From Verrucomicrobia subdivision 3 bacterium UBA7542 (GTDB taxonomy: Bacteria > Verrucomicrobiota > Verrucomicrobiia > Limisphaerales > UBA11358): DNA of 6,785 nt. The notes beneath the pieces are model-generated. The model made no database searches. It was not told where the DNA came from and saw only the letters and a list, made by a program, of their open reading frames with translations. The stretch's first letter is position 1, and every line of letters starts with the position of its first letter. Shown in pieces: positions 1 to 6,079 of this stretch. The stretch covers positions 1 to 6,785 of the forward strand of contig DLMG01000179.1 in the NCBI GenBank assembly GCA_002479245.1, read 5' to 3'. Position numbers and translations under genes: made by a program.

Positions 1-326
1 GTCCGGTCGTGCGGCAGCAGCGCCACCGACCGCGCCAGCAAGCCGAGCGTCAAGGCCGCGCACACGGCGGAAAACACATTCAGCCCCAGCGGGATTTGCG
101 GCGCCGGGAGCCAGCGGAACGGCTGCGTAACGAGGAATAAAATCGGACTCACAATCTCCGGCTGCCAGGTCCACCCGGAAATCCCGGCCACCTGGCTGAG
201 ATTGAACAGCGACACCCATCGGTTTAATGTGAACCAATAAAACGCGAACGCTGCCACCGTCAAAAGCCAGGGTAATAATCGCGGCGCAAATTTTTTTCGC
301 GGGTCAGTTCGCGTTTGAGTTGTCAT
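1..326 (-). CDS. DUF2723 (GT117/TMEM260-like) membrane protein, N-terminal part, cut by the left edge
   Basis: The first 108 residues of a polytopic membrane protein can be read. A basic start (TDPRKKFAPR) is followed by a membrane segment at about 17-34, then LNRWVSL, then a segment with GWTWQPEIVSPILF, then a second membrane segment at about 81-104 ending ARSVALLPHDR. I recognise this layout, especially the NRWVSL and LLARSVALLPHDR patterns, from verrucomicrobial DUF2723 proteins. That family belongs with GT117 and eukaryotic TMEM260, an O-mannosyltransferase, so a lipid-linked sugar transferase role is possible but inferred; the usual catalytic region lies beyond the window. The start is well fixed: an in-frame TGA stands directly before the ATG at 324-326. 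The gene begins 9 bases after the rlmD stop, in the same frame, and is probably co-transcribed with it. I see no Shine-Dalgarno sequence. Confidence 0.72.
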   Translation of the reverse strand, partial: MTTQTRTDPRKKFAPRLLPWLLTVAAFAFYWFTLNRWVSLFNLSQVAGISGWTWQPEIVSPILFLVTQPFRWLPAPQIPLGLNVFSAVCAALTLGLLARSVALLPHDR

Positions 327-335
327 TCAGTTTGT

Positions 336-1616
336 TCAGTTGAACCCAGGCCGTGCGTCCTGGCAAGGTTTTGTGCCAGCGCGCAAATCCGCCACGCACT
401 CGACGTGTTGTGTTTGGGGAAACATATCCAATGGCTGCACACACGCCAGTTCAAAGACACCATTGCCGCACAAAATGTTCAAGTCCCGCGCCATCGTCGC
501 CGGATGACACGACACATAAATCACTTGCGCCGGCGTTGTTTCACGCAACAAATTCAACGTCTGCGGCCAACAGCCTTTGCGCGGCGGGTCGAGCAATACC
601 GTTGTGGCTTGCGGCGAAAAACGCTTCAGCAATTCCGGCAAAACCGCCTCCACCGCCGACGCCATGAACTCGCCGTTGCTGATTTTTCGCGCCACCGCGT
701 TGCGCCGCGCCGATTGGATGGCGCGTTGATCGTATTCCACGCCGGTGAAAGATTCGACCGCGTCCGCCAGTTCGATGCCGAAAAAACCGACACCGCAATA
801 CAAGTCCGCCAAATGCCGCGCGCCGCTGTCGCGGAGAAACCCGCGCACCGTTTCGACGAGCTTCGGCAGCAGGGAAAAATTGTTTTGGAAAAACGAGTCC
901 GGCGGCACGTCCCAGTCTTCCGGCGACACGCGCAAAACAACTTTGATCCCGCCCTTCGGCGGCGGATGCGCGCGGACCCGCCGGATTTCTTCGTTGAGCA
1001 CCGGTTCGGCGATTTTGCATTCCTCGATGTCTTCGACCAAACCGCAGTCCCAGCGCACAAAACCGATGTTCAGTTTCTGCTCCGGTTTGTTCCACTGGCT
1101 GCGAATCATGATGCGATTACGGTAGCCGTAAGGCCGGGGACAGGGGATGACCGGCGCAATCCGTGCCTGCTCAAACCCGCCAATGCGCTGAAACAAATCA
1201 GCAATTTGTTTGTGTTTCAACCGCAACTGCGTGGCGTAATCAACGTGCTGATACTGGCAACCGCCGCATTGGCCGAAGTGGCGGCACGCCGGTTCGACGC
1301 GCTCCGGCGACGGCTGAACGACGCGCAAAAGTTTCGCGCGGGCAAAATTCTTTTTGACCTCCGTGATGGCAACCTCCACGACTTCGCCGACGAGCACAAA
1401 TGGCACGAACACGACAAAGGAGTCGAAAGTCGAAGGCCGAGAGTCGAGGGCGGCGTCACCGAAAGGTTGTTTTGCTTTCGACTCTCGACTCCCTGGCGCG
1501 GCGGAGCGGAGCGAAGTCGGGTCGACTCTCGACACGCTTGCACGCCCGACGCCTTCACCGCCGAACGCGATGTCTTGAATCGTCAAGGTGAGGTGGTCGG
1601 CGATTTTGAACGGCAC
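336..1616 (-). CDS. rlmD: 23S rRNA (uracil-C5)-methyltransferase, RlmD/RumA type, with TRAM domain and Fe-S cysteines
   Basis: This SAM-dependent enzyme makes 5-methyluridine in RNA, most likely in 23S rRNA. An N-terminal TRAM domain occupies about 10-100 (IAFGGEGVGR, then VFVPFVLVGEVVEV and ITEVKKNFARAKLLRV). Four cysteines fit the [4Fe-4S] ligands of RumA: C111, C117 and C120 (CRHFGQCGGC) and C200. The Rossmann methyltransferase domain shows FFQNN (Q244), the SAM loop DLYCGVGFFGIEL (271-283), DPPRKG (343-348), the nucleophile C370 in YVSCHPATMARDL, and the general base E406 in QTQHVEC. All key residues are present. TRAM plus cysteines argues for RlmD or RlmCD over TrmA or RlmC. The start is GTG at 1614-1616; an in-frame TAA lies three codons upstream and no alternative start lies between. 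Residues 26-66 are an extra segment encoded by a palindromic repeat (separate entry). The 426-residue length is normal for the family once that insert is allowed for. Confidence 0.93.
   Translation of the reverse strand: MPFKIADHLTLTIQDIAFGGEGVGRASVSRVDPTSLRSAAPGSRESKAKQPFGDAALDSRPSTFDSFVVFVPFVLVGEVVEVAITEVKKNFARAKLLRVVQPSPERVEPACRHFGQCGGCQYQHVDYATQLRLKHKQIADLFQRIGGFEQARIAPVIPCPRPYGYRNRIMIRSQWNKPEQKLNIGFVRWDCGLVEDIEECKIAEPVLNEEIRRVRAHPPPKGGIKVVLRVSPEDWDVPPDSFFQNNFSLLPKLVETVRGFLRDSGARHLADLYCGVGFFGIELADAVESFTGVEYDQRAIQSARRNAVARKISNGEFMASAVEAVLPELLKRFSPQATTVLLDPPRKGCWPQTLNLLRETTPAQVIYVSCHPATMARDLNILCGNGVFELACVQPLDMFPQTQHVECVADLRAGTKPCQDARPGFN
1419..1541. repeat. Palindromic heptad-repeat element inserted in frame in rlmD
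   Basis: On the plus strand, 1422-1449 is a tandem of four 7-base units of the form GTCGARA (gtcgaaa, gtcgaag, gccgaga, gtcgagg). The same motif returns inverted at 1478-1490 and 1521-1533. The arms 1419-1438 and 1474-1492 are near-perfect inverted repeats of about 19 bases with two mismatches; 1422-1433 and 1522-1533 are inverted copies matching at 11 of 12 positions. The region encodes rlmD residues 26-66, a low-complexity stretch rich in Ser, Arg, Asp and Pro, lying exactly between the two TRAM motifs GVGR and VVFVPF, which are normally separated by only a few residues. The extent defined by the protein and the extent defined by the repeats agree, and the reading frame is kept. It resembles in behaviour, not in sequence, the Rickettsia palindromic elements found inside genes. 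Confidence 0.75.
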
Positions 1617-1732
1617 GCGGAGAGTTTAAGAAAAGCAAAGCCGGCGCGGAAAGTTTATTCGCGCGTCCGTTTGAAAAATGCCGCTTGAACAGACGCCGCC
1701 ATGTTCACCAAATCGAGGCAAGGCTAAGGTGG
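1617..1732. other. Spacer between the four-gene cassette and rlmD
   Basis: These 116 bases separate the stop of the small membrane protein from the GTG of rlmD. They hold a weak inverted pair (gcgcg at about 1645-1649 with cgcgc at about 1660-1664) but no clear terminator with a T-run. I see no convincing -35/-10 pair and no Shine-Dalgarno sequence before the GTG. A promoter for rlmD and the DUF2723 gene would be expected here but cannot be pinned down. Confidence 0.4.
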
Positions 1733-2074
1733 TCATGTCTTGGTTTGGTCGGCGGTGTCATGGTGTTTCAGTCTGCGAAATATCCAGAGCAACCATTGGA
1801 ACAACAGACCCAGCAGCGCACCAAGAACAGCAAAATAGATGAAATAACTCAACAACGCGGCTATAAAAAATATGCCGGAATGCGCCGACCGCTGCCCCGG
1901 CGATGTTACCATAGGAACGATAGCCTTCATAAGCCAGATAAAAGGCCGCGCATAAAAGGGGCGATCGTTCGAGTTTATGCTATGAAAAAACTCCCACATC
2001 CCAAAACCAAGGCCCGCGACGATTCCAACCCAAACGGGCTTCCACTTCTTCATTCTGGCCCAGCGAAGTTTCAT
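1733..2074 (-). CDS. Small membrane protein of unknown function (113 residues)
   Basis: I do not recognise a family. The protein has a basic N-terminus (MKLRWARMKKWK), a first membrane segment at about 13-30 (PVWVGIVAGLGFGMWEFF), a polar stretch of about 35 residues, a long hydrophobic segment at about 68-102 (around FFIAALLSYFIYFAVLGALL) that could cross the membrane once or as a hairpin, and a basic, polar tail. I chose the ATG at 2072-2074 because it lies one base after the TAA of the HEAT-repeat gene, the same coupling seen one gene upstream. The open frame extends to 2149, but those 25 residues would overlap the HEAT gene. A start at M8 (2051-2053) is also possible. Being last in the cassette, it may anchor or export something for its neighbours, but nothing in the sequence proves this. 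Confidence 0.72.
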   Translation of the reverse strand: MKLRWARMKKWKPVWVGIVAGLGFGMWEFFHSINSNDRPFYARPFIWLMKAIVPMVTSPGQRSAHSGIFFIAALLSYFIYFAVLGALLGLLFQWLLWIFRRLKHHDTADQTKT

Positions 2075-2075
2075 G

Positions 2076-3185
2076 TTATTCCAGTTTCGTTGGCGGATCG
2101 GGAACATTTGTCTCTGCCGGCGCGTTGGTTTGCAGAAGCAAATAATCAAGGTTCGTCTTGATTAAACTCTTCCTCCGGTTTTCGACAAACGGTTTTGCCG
2201 CGTCGGGATCAATTTTGCGCAATGCGCCCAACGCATGGTCGGCAACCATGATTCGTTTTGATTCTATTATTTTGACCAGCACGGGAATTGCCGGTCTGGC
2301 ATTGGTTCCGAAACGAGCAATTCCACCGAGCAGATAGTTTATCGGGACAATATCGGCTTCCTTTTCGATACTGGCTAATAAGGCAGGCACAACTGTCTCC
2401 GGCTTCTGATGAATGTCTCCCAAAGAAATGGCGGCCATTTCGCGGACGCAAACATCTTTGTCCTTAAGGCAAGGGAGCAGGGCGGAGATGACCGCATTCG
2501 TATCACCGCCGAGATGAGCCAGCGACATGGCTGCGGCGCTCCGCACTCGCGAATTTTCATCTTTCAGGCATTGAATCAGAGCGGGCGTTGCATCGCGGGC
2601 TTGCGATTCAAAACTGCCCAGGGTTGTTGCCGCGCCGGTGCGCACTCGCTCATTGGAATTTGTCAATGCTTCGATCAAAGGCGGGATGGTGTCCGTGCCG
2701 ATGTAATGCAAGGCACAACTGGCCGTGGAAAATGTGTATGGCCGTTTCTTCTGAAACAGGTTAATGAGCGATGGAATGGCAGGTTTGGCAATCGGACCTA
2801 ACACTTCAAAAATCCTGACACCCCGGCTCTGATAATCGTAGTCCGACGGAATTTGAACTTGAAATATCTTTTGTCCATTAGCCAAATCTTTCAATTTTTC
2901 CTTGAACGCGGAATCTTCCACGCTGCACCATTTGATGGCCAGAGGCATCGCCTTGATTCCGAAATGGCGGATTGCAGCGGCGGCATTGTCCTGCTTCGCC
3001 AAAGCTACGGATGCAGGCTGCATGCCCCAAAATTCTTCAGGCGACAGCAAATCCGCGGCCCAAGTCGTAAGTCTCTTGCCTTGATAGCGCGGCTCAAAGG
3101 GGTGGAAAACGGCAAAAATCACCCACAGAAGAATCCCCGCGAAAATGAGGATCAAGCCTTTTCGGATGGCCAAAGAAACCTTCAC
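2076..3185 (-). CDS. Membrane-anchored HEAT-repeat protein
   Basis: Residues 1-8 are polar and basic, and about 10-28 form one membrane segment (LILIFAGILLWVIFAVF), so this is a signal anchor with the bulk of the protein outside the cytoplasm. From about 125 to 330 it consists of HEAT/PBS-lyase-like helical repeats, each with a proline-initiated helix (AKPAIPSLINL, TIPPLIEAL, ATPALIQCL, ETVVPALLASI, ARPAIPVLVKI) and an N-x-x-VR-x-x-A type helix (ERVRTGAATTLG, SRVRSAAAMSLAHLG, CVREMAAISLG). HEAT arrays bind protein partners; no catalytic residues are visible. The C-terminal tail is rich in Asn, Pro and Thr. The start is GTG at 3183-3185, one base after the TAG of the upstream gene; an in-frame TGA lies five codons upstream with no other start between. 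Translation is probably coupled at both ends. The partner is unknown; the exported protein two genes upstream is a candidate. Confidence 0.85.
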   Translation of the reverse strand: MKVSLAIRKGLILIFAGILLWVIFAVFHPFEPRYQGKRLTTWAADLLSPEEFWGMQPASVALAKQDNAAAAIRHFGIKAMPLAIKWCSVEDSAFKEKLKDLANGQKIFQVQIPSDYDYQSRGVRIFEVLGPIAKPAIPSLINLFQKKRPYTFSTASCALHYIGTDTIPPLIEALTNSNERVRTGAATTLGSFESQARDATPALIQCLKDENSRVRSAAAMSLAHLGGDTNAVISALLPCLKDKDVCVREMAAISLGDIHQKPETVVPALLASIEKEADIVPINYLLGGIARFGTNARPAIPVLVKIIESKRIMVADHALGALRKIDPDAAKPFVENRRKSLIKTNLDYLLLQTNAPAETNVPDPPTKLE

Positions 3186-3186
3186 G

Positions 3187-3942
3187 CTATTCTTGTTTCA
3201 TATCCGGCCCGCCGGACGGCGGGCCTGCCGGGTTTGCATTCGTGATCCGGTTGGGAAGCCAGTGCGGTGGCGCATTGGTGCGAACAAACATTTTTCCGCC
3301 CATTCTTTTCTGATAATCAGATTCGAGCTCAGGCTCGACTCCGATTTTGGGCGGAGTTCCCTGGATTTTTCCGCTGACCATCGCCATTCCTACAACCGTC
3401 TTCTTCTCCATGTTAATTTGAAATTCCATACTGGTTCTGTTCTTCTGCTCCTCAAGCGTTTTTGGCTCCGGGCTTTCCCATCGTATTTCGCAGTAAGGGA
3501 GGTGACTGCCATTTTTCAAATCAACAGGGCCTTGAATAGAAGTTGGCGGCCCGTCAGCGTGGAGAAATTCAGGCTCGTAACCCAATTTGCGCAAAGTATC
3601 GCGCGCCAGCACGATGGCTTCATTGGTGGTCATTGCATCCTTACCAACATAACGCGCCCAATTCGTTGCAGGGTTCTTCTCGTAAAACCAGTTGTCGTCA
3701 AGCGACCGGAAACTGTTCACGTAGCCATGCCAGTCGTAAGCAAACCAATACTGATTGGTTAAAATAACAGCCCCCTCAATCATGTCTTTGTAGGGCATTG
3801 ATTTTGACCATGCAACTTGGCTGGCCGTGATTGGTTGCGGAATAGGCAGGTCCAGCTTTTTGGCAAAGTCGGAAACTTGCGGAAGAATTGCGACTAGCAC
3901 GGCGTTCGAGTAGGCCGCCGTCATGTGAATTAATTCCATCAT
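3187..3942 (-). CDS. Unknown conserved-looking protein (251 residues), second gene of the cassette
   Basis: I do not recognise a named family. The first 40 residues (AYSNAVLVAILPQVSDFAKKL, then LPIPQPITASQV) resemble N-termini I associate with uncharacterised verrucomicrobial proteins. There is no clear signal peptide, although 10-22 is mildly hydrophobic. The middle is rich in aromatics (NQYWFAYDWHGYVNSF, DDNWFYEK). Residues 106-124 (TNEAIVLARDTLRKLGYEP) form a likely helix, followed by strand-like segments (YCEIRWES, SMEFQINMEKKTVVGMAMVSG); this helix-then-strands order is loosely like PepSY folds, a guess. The last 30 residues are rich in Pro, Asn and Gly. The start is ATG at 3940-3942, with GAGGT just upstream overlapping the previous gene's stop; the adjacent second ATG (3937-3939) is equally possible. 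The stop is one base before the GTG of the HEAT gene. Confidence 0.75.
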   Translation of the reverse strand: MMELIHMTAAYSNAVLVAILPQVSDFAKKLDLPIPQPITASQVAWSKSMPYKDMIEGAVILTNQYWFAYDWHGYVNSFRSLDDNWFYEKNPATNWARYVGKDAMTTNEAIVLARDTLRKLGYEPEFLHADGPPTSIQGPVDLKNGSHLPYCEIRWESPEPKTLEEQKNRTSMEFQINMEKKTVVGMAMVSGKIQGTPPKIGVEPELESDYQKRMGGKMFVRTNAPPHWLPNRITNANPAGPPSGGPDMKQE

Positions 3943-3946
3943 AACG

Positions 3947-3951
3947 ACCTC
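3947..3951 (-). promoter_or_regulatory. Ribosome binding site overlapping the upstream stop codon
   Basis: On the minus strand the junction reads TGAGGTCGTTATGATG: GAGGT overlaps the TGA (3950-3952) of the exported caspase-like gene and stands 4 bases before the first ATG and 7 before the second. It is the clearest Shine-Dalgarno sequence in the window. It fixes the start of the 251-residue gene to within one codon and supports translation from the same message as the gene upstream. Confidence 0.7.
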
Positions 3952-5971
3952 AGTTGTTGAACGCCCAAAAAGTCAGATCCCAACATCCGAATATCTTAAA
4001 TTGGCTGGACATAACCCACTGACATTGAGGCATGCCGCCGGCTATATTGACGGAGGTTTTTATTCCGTTTCCAAGCGCCATGTATTCCTGAATGAGCTGA
4101 ATGAAATAAATGTGGTCCCAACTGACTGCGGCACCTTCAAGAAAACCGACATATTTGTCGGCACTCCAACCTGCAAACGCAGATGGACGCAGGGACGCAT
4201 CTGCATAATAAGACCCGGGGACATTTTCTTGGTGAATGATGCCGAAAGACTCCGGCAGCGTGCCCCTCCCGGTGCTGCAACCATCCAGAATCACCATCCT
4301 ATAAGCATGCCGGTTGGTTTGGCCGACCCGTATGGTGTGAAGCGTGTTCGCAATTTCGGCGGCGGTGATATAGCGATTTGCATTGGCAGGATTGTAACCC
4401 AAGCCGTTTGGAGCACCGTGGCCAAAATAAACAAGATTTCGGGAAAGTGGATTGTAAAGCGCCTGTCGAAATGCCGCCCAATCATTGTCACCCTGCGGAT
4501 CGTCTGCACCAAAGTGCAGAGCATAAGCATGTCCATCGCTGGGACTCGGCGAAACACCGCCCGCGCCTGACGCCCCCATCACAAAGCCGTCCAGTTCATC
4601 ATACAAATATTCACAGTCCTGAATGTTATCGAAGGCGTGCTGTGCGACTATTACCCACTGACCGGCACCCGACCATACGTCACCTTTGTCGCTGTATGTG
4701 GGCGGGGCAATCGTCCATGTGGAATCCGAATTCGCCTGGGGAGAGGCGGCCTCCGTGGCAGAATCCAGATTTTGAGCCAAGGAACCGGTGTTAAATACTG
4801 TCGAGACCACAAAAACAAAAAAACTGTCGTTAGTATGCGGCTCATTATACGGGCCAATCAAATTCCAGACGACTCCAATATTTCCGTCGTAAGTGTGCCC
4901 GCCAAAAGTTCCGATGTAAGCATATTGGCTGTCATAGACATCAATATACCAATCCGCATCGGTGTGCGCCGATTGAGCCGTAATTAACAGTGAATCCCCC
5001 AATTCTCCAAACTGGGGCATCCAATTGAGGAACGATATTTCGTTGAAAACATCGATCGTCACCGGCGGGGAATCAATTTCCCATACGCCACCATTGGTAT
5101 CGTCCCACCGCGCACTTGCGGAAACTTGATGTGTTCCGTTGGCCATCTGCCTGGTGTCCACCGTAAGTTGCAGGGGCAACGAAAACGGTTGCGCTTTACT
5201 GGAAGAGTCGGGCACGGGAGAATCATTCTCAATTAGACTTATGTTTGCCAAGCTACCAGAAGCATTGGCCACTTCCACCGGAATTGTCACCACGCCGGAT
5301 AGAGTCATGCCATTTGTGATGCCGAACAGATGCGCGCCATCGCGCACGACCCGATAAAATCCAGTTGTCGGAGCGGATAAACTGCCGGAACCACCGCCGT
5401 TTGGTTGAGGATTATCTGATGGCGAAGGAACATCTTGAGATAACTGGGTTTGTTGCGATAATGAACTCTTTACATACCCTGTCCCGCTCACCGATTCTCC
5501 GGTCGCGGTGTCAAAAATTGTAAAGCCGGAAAAATCGAAACCTGGTGGGTAAATTGAGATTGGAACACCGGCTCCCGACCCGTCGGCTGGCATTGCCAAT
5601 GGCACGGGCGGAAGAGATTGCATTCGCATTACCGCGGCACTTCCAAGCAACGCACTTTCGCTTGAATTTTCGTTGAAACTGGTGGAGAAACTCAATTGAT
5701 TGGAATGCACAAACGTTGTTTGGTTTGTGTTGCTGAAAGCAGGGTAATAGTCGGCGAGGGTCTGCCACGAATCCGTTGCATTCAGCGTATTCCGATACTG
5801 AACAATGTAAGTTTCGCTTGGATCGCTCGGCCACGACAAGACCACATTGGTGGCTTGAACCGAGACTTGAAGTCCTTCAATGGCGAAGGTTTGAAATGTG
5901 AACCGAGACAGGCAGCAGGCGAGCACGCAACCCACTATCAGCCTCCCGATGATTTTTCCTGTGGCTTTCAT
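3950..5971 (-). CDS. Exported protein with Ig/fibronectin-like segments and a C-terminal caspase-fold (clan CD, C25-like) peptidase domain
   Basis: The N-terminus is a signal peptide: a basic start, then a hydrophobic core at about 8-22, with possible cleavage near A30; VLAC at 16-19 could also act as a weak lipobox. Residues 33-89 look fibronectin-III-like (NVVLSWPSDPSETYIVQYR, then a Trp). After a Ser/Pro/Gln/Gly-rich stretch (about 90-203) comes GFYRVV (204-209). Residues 212-310 resemble a bacterial Ig-like domain. The C-terminal part, about 435-673, has two marks of clan CD peptidases: a hydrophobic strand ending in His-Gly (NLVYFGHG, H518) and a second ending in Cys (RMVILDGCSTG, C565). 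KIFGCWDLTF near the end recalls the terminal GDP-L motif of gingipain-like C25 domains. A cysteine peptidase outside the cytoplasm is therefore likely; the substrate is unknown. Only a weak GGA lies upstream of the ATG. It heads a tightly packed four-gene cassette. Confidence 0.82.
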   Translation of the reverse strand: MKATGKIIGRLIVGCVLACCLSRFTFQTFAIEGLQVSVQATNVVLSWPSDPSETYIVQYRNTLNATDSWQTLADYYPAFSNTNQTTFVHSNQLSFSTSFNENSSESALLGSAAVMRMQSLPPVPLAMPADGSGAGVPISIYPPGFDFSGFTIFDTATGESVSGTGYVKSSLSQQTQLSQDVPSPSDNPQPNGGGSGSLSAPTTGFYRVVRDGAHLFGITNGMTLSGVVTIPVEVANASGSLANISLIENDSPVPDSSSKAQPFSLPLQLTVDTRQMANGTHQVSASARWDDTNGGVWEIDSPPVTIDVFNEISFLNWMPQFGELGDSLLITAQSAHTDADWYIDVYDSQYAYIGTFGGHTYDGNIGVVWNLIGPYNEPHTNDSFFVFVVSTVFNTGSLAQNLDSATEAASPQANSDSTWTIAPPTYSDKGDVWSGAGQWVIVAQHAFDNIQDCEYLYDELDGFVMGASGAGGVSPSPSDGHAYALHFGADDPQGDNDWAAFRQALYNPLSRNLVYFGHGAPNGLGYNPANANRYITAAEIANTLHTIRVGQTNRHAYRMVILDGCSTGRGTLPESFGIIHQENVPGSYYADASLRPSAFAGWSADKYVGFLEGAAVSWDHIYFIQLIQEYMALGNGIKTSVNIAGGMPQCQWVMSSQFKIFGCWDLTFWAFNN

Positions 5972-6001
5972 AGTTTTATTTTCCGATGTGCTGGTTTGTT
6001 A

Positions 6002-6024
6002 AGTCCGAGCATTTTGCCCGGACT
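6002..6024 (-). promoter_or_regulatory. Stable hairpin in the leader of the caspase-like gene
   Basis: Arms 6002-6010 and 6016-6024 pair over 9 positions around the loop 6011-6015, with one G-U in minus RNA (A-C on the plus strand, 6008/6018). It stands about 30 bases before the ATG at 5971. What follows is not a T-run, so it is not a standard intrinsic terminator. It could be an attenuating or stabilising leader hairpin, or the 3' end of the RNA candidate. Confidence 0.4.
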
Positions 6025-6079
6025 CGAACCTCCATTTTCTGAAAATAGAAAGCGCGCCCAGCGCACTTTCTATCCGGGC
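6015..6079 (-). pseudogene. Possible tRNA-Phe-like remnant (ends only)
   Basis: The minus strand begins GCCCGGATAG at 6079 and ends GGTTCGAGTCCGGGCA at 6015. These match the first ten bases of bacterial tRNA-Phe (acceptor strand, U8, A9, G10) and a T-loop joined directly to the acceptor 3' strand with A73. The 3' half of the T-stem is missing, and a 13-pair hairpin takes the place of the D arm. At 65 bases it cannot fold as a normal tRNA and has no encoded CCA. Chance, decay, or a tRNA-like module in a larger RNA are all possible. Confidence 0.22.
6045..6073 (-). promoter_or_regulatory. 13-pair hairpin with three-base loop
   Basis: Minus-strand RNA reads an 8-base arm (ATAGAAAG), a U-G pair, GCGC, the loop TGG, GCGC, and the matching arm CTTTCTAT. 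The single non-Watson-Crick position (6053/6065) is A-C on the plus strand but G-U in minus RNA. The hairpin lies between the two halves of a 7-pair outer stem (6016-6022 with 6073-6079), sharing only base 6073. Its arm 6066-6075 could alternatively pair with 6170-6178 with one bulge. Confidence 0.45.

Noticed and set aside
315..1688. Plus-strand open frame of 457 codons opposite rlmD
   Set aside because: It mirrors a G+C-rich coding strand; the translation is Arg/His/Gln-rich with no family features, whereas the minus frame has all RlmD motifs.
1655..1702. 15-codon ATG frame upstream of rlmD as a leader peptide
   Set aside because: No ribosome site, no run of regulatory codons, and no terminator/antiterminator pair.
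2075..2149. Longer start for the small membrane protein
   Set aside because: The extra 25 residues overlap the HEAT gene and lack conserved features; the ATG at 2074 one base after the stop fits the coupling pattern.
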